From NCBI GenBank assembly GCA_004352715.1, contig SCFE01000093.1, positions 269,882-333,881 on the forward strand: DNA of 64,000 nt, read 5' to 3'. The stretch comes from Hofstenia miamia. Taxonomy: Eukaryota > Xenacoelomorpha > Acoela. The translations under genes and the position numbers were made by a program. Under the pieces are notes generated by a model. That model saw only the letters and a program-made list of their open reading frames with translations, searched no databases and was not told the origin of the DNA. This document shows, piece after piece, positions 34,385 through 39,049 of this stretch; within the stretch, counting starts at the first letter, position 1, and each line of letters begins with the position of its first letter.

Positions 34385-36068
34385 ATGACTTTATTTAGCC
34401 GGTGAAGGCAAACACTAAAAAAATATATAAATAAGTCAAGTTTTACGGCAGCGAGGACAGTCACAGGAGATAAAGTAAGAGCAGATGAAAGAGTAGGCGA
34501 AGCTGGAGAAGGGCTCAGCAAGAGGGAAGACATCAAAGATTTCTTAAAGCTCAGCGGGTGGATCAATGGCTGTTGGAGGGTTGAGATTCAAGATGTAATT
34601 AGCAGCAATACAAGCACGATTAAAAAACGAGTGAAGAGTGCGATGGTTCTTGGGACGACGAATGGAGAAAGTGACAACATCATCAGAACGAGTGGAGCGA
34701 GAATTATTAATGAAATCAAAAGGATTAAGGTTCAATTTGCGAGTGAGCAAGCGATTGAACAGAAGGAGATCACAGGCATGGACGTAGAGTGACAGCGGGA
34801 GAGCGTCTTTGTATGGCAAGGGAGAGATCCATTTGAAGGCACACTTCTGGAAACGTTCTATAGAGTGGAACAAGGAACGAGAAGGCAACCAACAGGGGGG
34901 GCGTTGAGAAGAATGGACTTGAACAAAGAGAGTTAATTAAAGGGAACATTGCGGAAGAGAGCAAAGAGTGAGGAATTAGCTTTGCGGAGGCATAAGGACA
35001 CATGACCATACCAATTTAAGTTTGCAGCAAGTTGAACTCCAAGATGAGTATGATGAGTAGAAAAGCTCACAGGGAAAGGCAGACCAGAAAAGGAAAGACC
35101 ATATGTCTTGGTTGGGCTAAAATCAAGATGGCTAACGGAAGACCAAAAGCTCAAGATCAGACGTAATATTGGAGGCAAAAGAACAACGAAACTCGATAAT
35201 CGCAGTGTCATCGACGTACAGTATGCAGGATGAGTTGAGTACAGATTGAGCAAAAGTTGCTCATTAAATATATAACTAAGAACTAAAATGATGGTCTAAC
35301 AAAGATGCGTACTAAAAAGCGTGTTAATTATATTTTCTAAAATGGATTGTTATTTTCAATTGCTAGTTAAAGCTGTTCAACGCATAAAAAACATATTATT
35401 TGCAAAACAAATATATAACTTTCAACAATTGCAAACGACTAAATAAACAAAATCATGGAGTAAGAAAATAGCAAAATACTACACTTTGAAAAATTAAAGA
35501 AAAATTATTCTTTAACAAATAAGGATAGGATTATATTACTTATGAATAAAAATTTTAAACAACTCGTAAAAATATATGTAGTTTAACAATAAATAGATAT
35601 TATCAATGCTAAAGGCATCATAGTTTCAAATAACAACAAAAGAAATGATAACCAATTTTTGCTGACGATAGTTTTCAAAAAATATTAAGATTTACTACTA
35701 TACTGATACAGCATTTCTGCAACTTAAATACTTCTAAGAATTCCCACTAAAATAGAGAAACATGACAACTGTTAACTGCAACGGATTATTAATTGACTAT
35801 GATTTTATGTTACTTCTAAATTGCCAAGCAACATGGCAATATTTGAGGTGTAATTTACTATTTTAATTTAGTGAAAATTACATACATTTCTTCATTGACA
35901 CTACTTGAATTATTAGTAGAACTTTTTGAAATAGAAGAGCTTCTAATGAATGGAGCATTTATTAGAGGAATTGTTGGTGGTGTTTCGGGATATGGAGGGA
36001 AGAATTCGAGTTCCGTTTCGTGAAATCCAAGATATTTAGTGTGAGCAGACGTTGAGGGCATTAAATAT
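7357..36068 (-). CDS. pikfyve: PIKfyve: 1-phosphatidylinositol 3-phosphate 5-kinase (whole gene span, about 29 exons)
   Basis: This is the FYVE-type lipid kinase that makes PtdIns(3,5)P2 from PtdIns3P on endosomes and lysosomes. It acts in a complex with Vac14 and Fig4 (family knowledge). Exons listed separately give, in order: N-terminal tail, FYVE finger, DEP domain, TCP-1/chaperonin-like domain, Cys-rich and helical region, acidic linker, CAP-Gly-type domain, and PIP kinase core. The inferred exons sum to about 6.0 kb, or roughly 2,000 residues, close to the usual 2,000-2,100. Nearly all junctions agree in phase. The exception is the end of the DEP domain, where one small exon is still missing between 32320 and 32873. 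Kinase motifs (KSGSSFY, LIKEL, FDLKGS, MDYSLLVG, GIIDF) are intact, so the enzyme should be active. The sequence is strongly diverged. Splice sites were read by eye. Confidence 0.93.
7767..7932 (-). CDS. pikfyve: PIKfyve exon 28: kinase C-lobe
   Basis: It continues the FDLK of exon 27 as GSQRNRL, giving the FDLKGS..NR motif, then IVLMDENMLKIMKDSPIYLR and ..DTEFL. Acceptor GTTTAG; phase 1 at donor GTATGT. Confidence 0.94.
9028..9327 (-). CDS. pikfyve: PIKfyve exon 27: kinase N-lobe and hinge
   Basis: It reads PWKAKSGKSGSSFYITANN (phosphate-binding loop), RYLIKELKQPEL (catalytic Lys), KIIGVFKISY, KDVLLMENIFYNRRL and QTFDLK. It is 100 codons in phase 0, donor GTTTGC. All expected N-lobe motifs are present. 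Confidence 0.96.
9381..9740. mobile_element. MITE, 15-bp perfect TIRs, GGCTCG-rich ends
   Basis: The ends are ATCAGACTTGTCAAC (9381-9395) and its exact reverse complement (9726-9740). Both sub-termini carry runs of AGCTCGGCTCGGCTCG. It is 360 bp, non-coding and located in the intron between PIKfyve exons 26 and 27. The GC-rich subterminal repeats are hAT-like; a clean 8-bp target duplication was not found. Confidence 0.7.
9816..10103 (-). CDS. pikfyve: PIKfyve exon 26: kinase N-lobe start
   Basis: A Ser/Gly-rich lead is followed by HIEYQFSDSTTRFFCKVFF, then PLEFKMLRSLL and FVRSLSHSK at GTATGT. It matches 'H.E.QF.D....F.C...Y...F...R......F.RSL..'. It is 96 codons in phase 0. Confidence 0.95.
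10708..10863 (-). CDS. pikfyve: PIKfyve exon 25: pre-kinase region
   Basis: It reads VANEQCPVLVSEDEPVSIIA, YTLSSLEYKKKL, with the hallmark 'V.V.EDEPSSIIA.ALS..EY'. It is 52 codons, phase 0 on both sides (ATTTAG / GTATGC). Confidence 0.94.
11513..11691 (-). CDS. pikfyve: PIKfyve exon 24: pre-kinase region
   Basis: It reads VHQEEEVQETSSTPTGKTK, then SKYAVSLLPKQYKPVQIPF. It opens with TT (phase 1) and ends in phase 0 at GTTTGA. The '..A..LLP...Y.PI..PF' phrase is the family's entry into the kinase domain. Confidence 0.88.
11692..13794. other. PIKfyve intron sequence
   Basis: No gene is seen. At about 12055-12310 there is a block with repeated ACCCGACCCGACC and AACCGAACCCGACTCGAC motifs near its two ends. 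This resembles another decayed hAT-type non-autonomous element, ends not defined. Confidence 0.5.
13795..14297 (+). mobile_element. Tc1/mariner-type element, internally deleted
   Basis: The ends TACCATACCGGCCAAAAGTT (13795) and the reverse complement of ..AACTTTTGACC-like sequence at 14297 (TACCATGCTGGTCAAAATTT) form imperfect TIRs of about 27 bp, flanked by TA. Inside, 13852-14052 reads FKHDGVPCQTARLVKIWLEH and LENCWALLKKKIADLHPSPE, the C-terminal DDE region (HDGAPCHTA, N.LENLW..LKKK), then stops and frameshifts. Only the last third of a transposase remains. Confidence 0.8.
14352..14623 (-). CDS. CAP-Gly domain exon (CYLD type) inside the PIKfyve gene
   Basis: It encodes PLEIGSRVFVTVNNEKQYG, ILRWIGILPGDDEEENLVAG, then KGGNGTFGGRQVFVCKPMHG followed by LFFSLEHV. 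This is a CAP-Gly fold closest in layout to the third CAP-Gly of the deubiquitinase CYLD (YG.IRWIG..PG....AG.E......GTF.G...F.C...). The canonical GKNDG groove motif is shortened to GGNG. Acceptor ACTATAG, donor GTATTT; phases 2 in, 1 out, which agree with exon 22 and with the next PIKfyve exon (11513-11691). CAP-Gly domains bind EEY/F tails of tubulin or plus-end proteins, or in CYLD a NEMO peptide. It could instead be an orphan CYLD exon, but no CYLD protease exon (for example the NSCYLD Cys box) is seen between 7 and 17 kb. Confidence 0.7.
14833..15064 (-). CDS. pikfyve: PIKfyve exon 22: acidic/Ser-rich linker
   Basis: It reads GEDIGDIGKSLSSSMSHDP, then SEDMTYDSDMDPLNHSVTKG, ..CSEFTSNHS. 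The acceptor is AGATTTAG and the donor GTAATT. It begins with two bases (fits the phase-1 end of exon 20 or 21) and ends with AG, which joins the T that opens the CAP-Gly exon. Acidic Ser-rich linkers occur at this place in PIKfyve. Confidence 0.6.
15298..15432 (-). CDS. Possible PIKfyve exon 21, uncertain 3' end
   Basis: After TTTTTTAG the frame reads FPSDLLIHIIENCRHSTSNL, then ETAMKNEFLKILRV. Using donor GTTACC (end 15298) it is phase 1 on both sides and fits the chain. A stronger-looking donor GTAAGA (end 15329) would give phase 0 and break the frame. Skipping it leaves the neighbours still in phase. Family unknown; a faint likeness to the N-terminal segment of CYLD (F..LL..I.NC) is noted but is not convincing. 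Confidence 0.4.
15433..17008. other. PIKfyve intron sequence
   Basis: No supported exon. At 16178 there is TTAACCCTATTTGGCCTGGG followed by GATTTCGTCCCCC, the same end type as the element at 22106-22517, as a single unpaired end. An acceptor-like site near 16533 precedes a short frame (MDDSKFTLFNLDFLGSWEG), not assignable. Confidence 0.5.
17009..17306 (-). CDS. pikfyve: PIKfyve exon 20: helical region
   Basis: It reads QSLLDRIEENEDMKRSPEK, ..LMKDLAEKCEKWNKRMETL, ..GHGME, charged and helical, ending in phase 1 at GTTCGT. Assigned by phase continuity with exon 19 and by character. Confidence 0.8.
17411..17584 (-). CDS. pikfyve: PIKfyve exon 19: helical region
   Basis: Fifty-eight codons run from IEKMVKLIDSLVEEVIYRIS to ..YEIKLDR, phase 0 on both sides (TTTTAG / GTATGC). 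It is predicted to be mostly helical and fits the spectrin-repeat-like stretch ahead of the kinase domain. Confidence 0.82.
18005..18167 (-). CDS. pikfyve: PIKfyve exon 18: Cys-rich domain end
   Basis: After AAATTTAG the frame reads CNHSLLRGHHQYFSWRDLVC, then AINVYEVSLPPHV and ..EERIFTTQ at donor GTTAGA. This is the 'C.HS....H.QYFS....V.....I...EV.LP' block. The 1-base start completes the AG left by exon 17. Confidence 0.92.
18375..18682 (+). mobile_element. pogo/Tigger-type non-autonomous element
   Basis: The ends CAGTCAAATCTCGGG and (reverse complement) CAGTCAAACCTCGTT are flanked by TA on both sides (18373-18374, 18683-18684). It is 308 bp. Near 18590 it still has ATGGGTCCAAAGAAA (MGPKK), the usual start of pogo/Tigger transposases, followed by a stop. 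So it is a deletion derivative keeping both ends and the 5' end of the gene. Confidence 0.8.
19379..19548 (-). CDS. pikfyve: PIKfyve exon 17: Cys-rich domain, second part
   Basis: It reads DSNCGDDIRTWSYCHNCCD, then HVTPICKLSTLAWNYSFAKY, then ..IRRRFAKN. It follows the family's 'I.TWS.C..C...TP...LS...W..SFAKYLE..F' block. Phase 2 at donor GTGAAT. Confidence 0.93.
19916..21186. repeat. 635-bp duplication joined by one N (assembly artefact)
   Basis: Positions 19916-20550 and 20552-21186 appear identical and are separated by a single N at 20551. The join cuts PIKfyve exon 16, leaving a truncated copy at 20394-20550 with a good donor but no start. A sequence-identical repeat meeting at a lone N is the pattern left when two overlapping contigs are not merged. 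Confidence 0.9.
20394..20550 (-). pseudogene. Truncated duplicate of PIKfyve exon 16
   Basis: This is identical to the 3' part of exon 16 (from the FYGSKDF codons to the donor GTATTT), with the 5' part replaced by N and unrelated intron sequence. It should be ignored in gene models; it belongs to the assembly duplication 19916-21186. Confidence 0.85.
21030..21263 (-). CDS. pikfyve: PIKfyve exon 16: Cys-rich domain, first part
   Basis: It reads TFYVLHSLHLPTREASCLEP, MQFYGSKDFTLGNFIEHCF, and GQPLAEHVRKFVCH. This matches the family's 'M.FYG..D.TLG.FLE..CF....C....C..P...H.R.FVH' block. It is complete here and truncated in the duplicated copy at 20394-20550. Confidence 0.93.
21371..21643 (-). 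CDS. pikfyve: PIKfyve exon 15
   Basis: Ninety-one codons run from IFDHRYIKVGKEHPFL to ..IHKNDCLDFFKHQ at donor GTATTC, phase 0 on both sides. The last residues align with the conserved '.CL...HQ' just before the next block; the rest is a charged, poorly conserved helical linker. Confidence 0.75.
22106..22517. mobile_element. Candidate piggyBac-like non-autonomous element (TTAA)
   Basis: It is bounded by TTAA at 22102-22105 and 22518-22521. The inner ends CCCCAATTTACCTGG and (reverse complement) CTCTATTTTATCTAGGGG are weakly similar inverted ends. A like end at 16178 (TTAACCCTATTTGGCC) supports a family. No coding sequence. Confidence 0.45.
22874..23165 (-). CDS. pikfyve: PIKfyve exon 14
   Basis: It reads PNPLSDRLKYQPHRESVFCG, VSPFVDFHCPYLET, PFLREPYYWSARF and ..PFDPWK before donor GTTTGC. 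This matches the 'ISP.I.F..P.L.T..G......REPYYWS' region of the family. Two acceptors nine bases apart (exon start 23165 or 23174) are both in frame, so the site may vary by three codons (VFR). Confidence 0.85.
23423..23512. repeat. 45-bp perfect tandem duplication
   Basis: The unit beginning CTTTAAACAACGAAGAATCT occurs twice back to back (23423-23467 and 23468-23512). It is intronic and non-coding. The rest of this intron (23166-24171) shows nothing recognisable. Confidence 0.85.
24172..24390. repeat. 97-bp direct tandem duplication
   Basis: Positions 24172-24268 and 24294-24390 appear identical, with a 25-bp spacer. The unit includes the end of a PIKfyve exon, its donor and the start of the intron. 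Confidence 0.9.
24245..24291 (-). CDS. Candidate alternative copy of PIKfyve exon 13
   Basis: The duplicated copy keeps the exon end and donor and adds a different start, reading QRKSMFQKQNTYEEK, after TATGAG. It has the same phases (0 to 2) as 24367-24437, so the two could only be used alternatively. Its acceptor has no clear pyrimidine tract. It may be the original and the other the variant, or it may be silent. Confidence 0.3.
24367..24437 (-). CDS. pikfyve: PIKfyve exon 13: small linker exon
   Basis: It reads ELCMACNFIAPVSMTSQNT then YEEKR (split), after a T-rich acceptor ending ATATTAAG. It is phase 0 to phase 2, exactly what exons 12 and 14 need. Its 3' end lies within a 97-bp tandem duplication that produces a second possible version at 24245-24291. 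Confidence 0.5.
24712..24850. mobile_element. 139-bp MITE with 8-bp target duplication
   Basis: The flanks AAAAATTG at 24704-24711 and 24851-24858 are identical. The ends CTATGGTTAGACTA and the reverse complement CTGCGGTTAGACTA form TIRs. An 8-bp duplication points to the hAT superfamily. A related end is at about 4437. It lies in the intron between PIKfyve exons 12 and 13. Confidence 0.85.
25172..25408 (-). CDS. pikfyve: PIKfyve exon 12: chaperonin-like domain, end
   Basis: It reads KKKLVILDGCPPALGCSIVL, RGGNKEELLRVK, LEMHFLSDSYAMPP: the strongly conserved 'F.GCP..LGC.I.LRGG..EL..VK' and 'F..D..AMPP' blocks. It is 79 codons in phase 0, with donor GTTGGT. Confidence 0.94.
25591..26382 (+). 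CDS. Sulfotransferase-like P-loop protein, single exon, nested in a PIKfyve intron
   Basis: An intact 263-residue frame starting MKQKFMLWSPVRSLSNIFVR. The N-terminal 'W(S)xPRSxST.F.RS' segment (residues 7-22) is the sulfate/PAPS phosphate-binding loop of the sulfotransferase-like family. YKHGILYRKPINAF (about 103-116) matches the 3'-phosphate-binding 'IxRxP' strand, and ENPLVINGSMVATNPEAYFK (about 160-180) the 'P.vvi.s..l..nPe' helix. It ends ..NQVCIKLE; TAA overlaps AATAAA and a second AATAAA follows. The loop reads SPVRSLSN rather than SVPRSxST, so activity is uncertain. It lies between PIKfyve exons 11 and 12 on the opposite strand, with no introns. Substrate unknown. A retrocopy origin is possible. 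Confidence 0.75.
   Translation: MKQKFMLWSPVRSLSNIFVRSFESLKGFGCLSAPLVSAFSVGEEKHSAYDEDVPPIKGLTYKEILASITEFEKRDDIENVFIKEQYFSVFHAPYPLQEIVPKGYKHGILYRKPINAFMSLIKLCKKMEVDLKIKVLHEVLNYESLYKFYEDLISTGMDENPLVINGSMVATNPEAYFKKICAFWGIEYTDDMVHFRTSETCLTTHTHDDIYKWRQDAIKSTSWREETQYEEKELEGLPQEFIDFFLAQEEYYEKLNQVCIKLE
26801..26999 (-). CDS. pikfyve: PIKfyve exon 11: chaperonin-like domain (apical part)
   Basis: It reads LERDAASKAKQRLLENNISV and VTNVKKSNLDRLKRAL, then ..LGSCGTFSIQ at donor GTAGTT. The order A..LLE..I.VV.NVK...L.R..R matches the family. The overlapping plus-strand frame is a shadow. Confidence 0.9.
27415..27663 (-). CDS. pikfyve: PIKfyve exon 10: chaperonin-like domain
   Basis: It starts SECKIYSGVAFTGDVVNRQM and ends ..LSLTPGINLLL; its acceptor is CATTTAG and its donor GTATGT. 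It corresponds to the GV(A/V)F.. and QRI..L.P..LL segments of the Fab1/TCP-1 region, which mediates binding to Vac14 in the family. Confidence 0.9.
28377..28650 (-). CDS. pikfyve: PIKfyve exon 9: start of the chaperonin-like domain
   Basis: It contains LLQLLDSEKLSRDWGETIF, VRPDVRGGDSMDIRTYIK and KAIPGG, which follow the family's 'TVRPD..DMDIR..V.IKKIPGG' block closely. Donor GTATGC, phase 2. Confidence 0.93.
28874..29073. mobile_element. 200-bp MITE with about 40-bp TIRs and 8-bp target duplication
   Basis: ATACGATT flanks both sides (28866-28873, 29074-29081). TIRs begin GGC(G/A)TTATTTTACTTTAGGG, continue GACCCA and run to a TGACGTCAT-type motif on each side. The centre has CTAACCC and GTTAGGGTTAAGG stretches. 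Non-autonomous, possibly hAT, in the intron between PIKfyve exons 8 and 9. Confidence 0.88.
29359..29406 (-). CDS. pikfyve: PIKfyve exon 8: short linker exon
   Basis: A 48-base exon reads VDIDLESVGVSSFMCG between acceptor ATTGTCAG and donor GTATTC. It is phase 1 on both sides, so it fits between exons 7 and 9 without a frame change, but it could equally be skipped. There is no homology support, only frame, phase and splice motifs. Confidence 0.5.
29407..31563. other. Long PIKfyve intron with a possible large TIR element
   Basis: There is no exon I can support. GCGGTTCACACGTGGCGGA near 29541 and the reverse complement of 30811-30835 (ACGTTTACACGAGATGCGGA) look like diverged inverted ends of one insertion of about 1.3 kb. 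It contains GGGGGCGGAATCCGC and GGACGAATTCCGCCCCCC patches. Several TGACGTCA-like sites lie at 29785-30150. Confidence 0.3.
31564..31804 (-). CDS. pikfyve: PIKfyve exon 7: linker
   Basis: Eighty codons run from NGSLTQDPVWVRHIEDKEV to ..SYEESSSAADS and end in phase 1 at GTACTT. The acceptor is TTTTTAG. It is the Ser/acidic linker that precedes the chaperonin-like domain in the family. Confidence 0.75.
32197..32320 (-). CDS. pikfyve: PIKfyve exon 6: post-DEP linker
   Basis: It reads GPGTEFRDEDTWFYSPGKR.. to ..TLLDANL before donor GTATTT, with acceptor TTTCCAG. One base completes a split codon at the 5' end, and the 3' end is phase 0, matching the next exon. It is a charged linker of low conservation. 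Confidence 0.75.
32688..32723 (-). CDS. pikfyve: Candidate small exon for the DEP tail
   Basis: After GATTCAG the frame reads LHHADFFRDVAQ up to GTGATC. This resembles the usual DEP end (..HHDxLFRDxxxLY). It would be phase 0 on both sides, but the next exon needs phase 2, so another micro-exon or a different donor is required. It is kept only as a lead. Confidence 0.3.
32873..33031 (-). CDS. pikfyve: PIKfyve exon 5: DEP domain
   Basis: It reads ELWRLMHDSLKFERVRV, SIPECVSGTAIVNWLVNN and GVGIGQ, the first two thirds of the DEP fold (helix, then the CF/VSG..VNWL..N signature). It is 53 codons, phase 0 at both ends, donor GTAGTT. The DEP tail must be in another exon. Confidence 0.88.
33565..33702 (-). 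CDS. pikfyve: PIKfyve exon 4: linker between FYVE and DEP
   Basis: This is an open stretch of 46 codons (NLTFESELQNSQEYY.. to ..DQCDLQ), phase 0 at both ends, between TTTTTTAG and GTAAAA. There is no recognisable domain. It is assigned by position and phase between the FYVE and DEP exons. Confidence 0.7.
33740..33919 (-). CDS. pikfyve: PIKfyve exon 3: end of the FYVE finger
   Basis: It continues directly as DCCNNFVARKNGV and completes the zinc ligands with RVCNSCY, the third FYVE signature. Exactly 60 codons lie between acceptor GCTTAG and donor GTAAGT. The finger targets the kinase to PtdIns3P-rich endosomes (family knowledge). Confidence 0.92.
33964..34219 (-). CDS. pikfyve: PIKfyve exon 2: first part of the FYVE zinc finger
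   Basis: It encodes a Ser/acidic stretch and then the FYVE finger start, with FWMPDH, CHSCQKIF, the basic RRHHCRMCG patch that binds PtdIns3P headgroups, and HIFCK at the donor GTGATT. WxxD, RRHHCR and paired Cys motifs are all present. Acceptor TTCGTTAG; phase 0 at the 3' end. Confidence 0.92.
34319..34383. repeat. (AAT)n microsatellite, tail of a minus-strand LINE
   Basis: This is about 21 uninterrupted AAT units. Read on the minus strand it directly follows ..AATAAAGTCATTCATT, the 3' end of the LINE fragment, so it is probably the element's (ATT)n tail. Confidence 0.9.
34384..35260 (-). mobile_element. LINE (non-LTR retrotransposon) 3' fragment in PIKfyve intron 1
   Basis: On the minus strand the RT catalytic block reads SSCILYVDDTAIIEFR (YVDD codons at 35207-35218). 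After a frameshift come HTHLGVQLAANLNWYGHVS and ..LRKANSSLFALFRN, the family 'LGV.L...L.W..H' region. The C-terminal tail LPYKDALPLSLYVHACDLLL and STRSDDVVTFSIRRPKNHR follows. It is 5'-truncated with frameshifts and ends in an (ATT)n tail, as in I- or CR1-like clades; the clade is not assigned. Confidence 0.85.
35886..36068 (-). CDS. pikfyve: PIKfyve exon 1: N-terminal tail, probable start codon
   Basis: The acceptor-like TTGATGTTTAG ends at 36069. The exon opens with an ATG at 36061-36059, giving MPSTSAHTKYLGFHETELEF, then a Pro/Ser-rich tail (PPYPETPPTIPLINAP, RSSSISKSS). The donor GTATGT follows ..NEE-AT, and the split codon AT|C joins exon 2 in frame (..EEIKGRV). The region matches the FYVE-proximal tail only in character, not by clear homology. 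The ATG lies seven bases after an acceptor-like site, so the 5' end may come from a further exon or from a spliced leader. Confidence 0.6.
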
Positions 36069-36427
36069 CTAAACATCAATTCTAATATATATATATATAA
36101 CTTGTGGAAATTTTGCAATATAGTACAATAACTACTTTAATGTTCTTCTGTCTATTTAACAACATTGATTTTTCGACAGTTTGAACCGCGGAATTCCGAA
36201 CATATCAAGGACATCTTCAAGCTGAAATATTTAGGCACATAAATAACATCAATACGAACAATTTTTAAATAATTTTGAGATCACCCTAAACAAATAAAAA
36301 ATATCTTACAAAGTGAAGACCATGAAAAATCAACGTTGTTAAAACATACAATCATAATTGACTGAATTAAAATCTCAATCAATTTCCCACAAACATAGTC
36401 GAAAAAGTTAAACGAAAAGTTTTCATC

Positions 36428-36462
<35 letters not shown>

Positions 36463-37490
36463 TATATATATATATATAAAATTTAGAAGTTAATATATTA
36501 TTTTTATAGCATAATTGAACGTAGTCTTTGAGGAAATGAACTTATTTTATTACGGAAACTACATTTGTGATATTATTTTCAAATATTATGTATTATTACA
36601 TAGCCGATATATATATAATGAAAAATTTCAGCCAAATTGATCCAATATTGATGAGCGAAAATGACTAAAATTTTGGCAAAAATTCAAAAATCCCAAAATA
36701 AGTTAATGCGTCTTTGATTAAATTACCTACTATAAAGTTAATATAAGAATGAATGTAGGTTTTTTGAGGATATTTAAATCAAGCACAACAAAAAGTTTTC
36801 TTGATAACTTCTAAAAAATTACCAAAACATTAAATTTGTTTACAGAAAGTAGCAGAAAAAATGAAACGGTACGTATTTCAGTTGACAATATTTAGAAGTA
36901 TGCATATAAACGCTAATCCTCTTCTGTTAAAGTAAAGAAATCCTGGATGCATTCTGTTTGATGATTTACAGTACGTGATGCCAGTTTTGCTAATAGTAGT
37001 GTTCCATCTTCAATATACAATGCCTTCGAAGAACAATGGCTCTGTGTATTAAATTACTTAATGCCTGTGATTCCAAAAATGTAAACACTGTTCGAAGAGG
37101 AGACTATTACTTTACATGAGCAAAATTTGCATGTTGCATACCAATGAGCTCCTACTCCAGTATCCTTTATGAAACTAGATAGTGACAATTCTGGGGATAA
37201 GTTGTTCAAGGACAAGATGGCATATTTTGGTATTAAAAATATGCAAATTGTATTTTGCAATACTTGAAGATGCAAAACATTTGGAAGTGTAAGCTTTATT
37301 GTACCTAATTATGGCCCGTTGTGGTTGAAAATTAAATATGAACCAACACATAATCGAGCCTTTATTGCTGTAGAACATGCAATCCATTGAAAAAGCTATC
37401 AAAGTAGTAACTGAAAGTAGTAAGCTTGCTTGTCCCGTTAACCCTATTCCTACAAGCGTTAGTTTTAATTACCAAATATAAAAAATACAG
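36069..37490. other. AT-rich intergenic sequence upstream of PIKfyve
   Basis: No gene is supported. A (TA)n(GA)n(TA)n microsatellite lies at about 36427-36477. On the minus strand near 36232 an acceptor-like ATATTTCAG precedes a short open stretch, but its possible donor does not match the phase of PIKfyve exon 1. The promoter cannot be identified. Confidence 0.5.
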
Positions 37491-37996
37491 TCTTAAACCT
37501 ATCAAATAAGCCACTCAGTAGCATCCAAAAACAAGACCTTTCTTATGGCCAAGTAGCATTAACGAAACGCATGCAAGTTGAAACGGAAGCCATGTTTCGA
37601 AATCTATTAATAAAAGAAAATCTTAAGGACAATTCAGAAATTAATGCGCTGAAAGAAGAAACTTTGTCATTATATAAATTATATTGTAAGAAATCTACAA
37701 TACCAAAAAGAATCAAATCAATGTTATCTGAATTAAAACAATTACCTTGCAATAATGACCTCTGCATTTGCAAATTTGATAAAGTTAATGACATTGTAAT
37801 TATGAACAAATCGGAATATGTTGAGCAAATGAATAAAATCGTCAATGATAAAATCAATTTTAAATATTTATCAAATAAACAAAGCAAGCAAAGTCATTTT
37901 CTTTGTTCTCAGAATAAATTTAATAGGCAGTTATTAGATATGAAGAATCTGAAACAAATTTCTGAAGAGCAATATCAACTATATATATATATATGA
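37491..37996 (+). mobile_element. Penelope-like retroelement fragment (RT N-terminal part)
   Basis: The open frame 37571-37996 contains MQVETEAMFRNLLIKENLKD, KFDKVNDIVIMNKSEYVEQM, KIVNDKINFKYL and QISEEQYQLYI. This is the layout of Penelope-like RTs ('E.F.R.LR', 'DKGN..VIM.K.DY...M..IL.D...F', 'IS...Y..L') just before the LYGLPK.HK core. It stops in a TATATA run; the RT core and GIY-YIG domain are missing. Assigned by motif order only. Confidence 0.55.
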
Positions 37997-38289
37997 CTAG
38001 GTGCCTCCGTTAGCACGTAAACACGCATTGCTAGAGTGAATTTTTTCTACAACCTGCTGTATTCGATTAACATTTTATTAATTTCCTCCTTACTAATTTC
38101 TGCATTGAAAACTTTTTCATGCACTAATTTTTCAGTTTAGCATTAGCAATATATTTTTTAAATGTTTGTTTTTCTACACGATAACACTGTTCAGAAATAC
38201 TAACTAATTCTTTCAGAGTCTATCCATGCAAAAATCATTTTAGGTCATTCTTACAAATTAAATTCTATGTATACTGTAATACAGAATTA

Positions 38290-38860
38290 CACATTTAGTT
38301 CGACATCATATATGCCTTTAATAAGTACTTTGATGTACTAAAATATTTGATATATAATTTATGTACATAAGTAGCAACAATGGTTATAAAATAGAGCTCT
38401 GCGATACACCAAGTATTGAAAATGTTGCATTCACCTATATGTATTGATAACCATTGCCTAACTCTAGACCATACCATACAGCTTCATTATTAGTAGTTTA
38501 TGGTCATGATGCCAAAGGTTTGTCCTTTATCAATAAATACACAAACAGTGTATAACTGGTAAAATTTTCTTTGAAATTTTCAATATTAATGTTGTGTTAT
38601 GGTTAGGTCTAAATCAAAATCTATTGGTATATACTTATATACTTGCTGAATATAGGTAATAATACCATTCTTATATATTGGAATTAGGTTCGATTTCGTG
38701 AGGAGTGAACATATAATACTTAGTGATATCGCTTTAACAACATTTAAAATATCATCAAATAAAAAGAACCATTTCAGTTTTAAACTTGTAATGATTTCCT
38801 GTATTTGAGACTTGATATTGCTATTAAAACAATATATTCAGGATGACCCTATCTATGCTT
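38290..38860 (-). mobile_element. Decayed LINE RT fragment
   Basis: The minus strand reads, with frameshifts, FIDKGQTFGIMTIN (compare F.DL.KAFDTI.H) and later GVSQSSIL.PLLLLMYINYI (compare GVPQGSILGPLLFLLYIND). Full of stops; orientation opposite to the LINEs that follow. Confidence 0.55.
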
Positions 38861-39015
38861 AAGTTTTACTTTTTCAATGCGGGAATGTATTTTTACAATA
38901 GAAGGTCCAATGTTAATAAAATAGTTATTGAATTCACTAACAGTACACGCTATATCATTATGATATATAGTCAAATGCCTTAAAAAAGAATCACTGAAAA
39001 GAATAGTGTTAACTT

Positions 39016-39049
<34 letters not shown>

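Noticed and set aside
36155-36232. Possible upstream PIKfyve exon after ATATTTCAG
   Set aside because: The only nearby donor (GTTGTT) leaves a phase that does not match exon 1, and the peptide is not recognisable.
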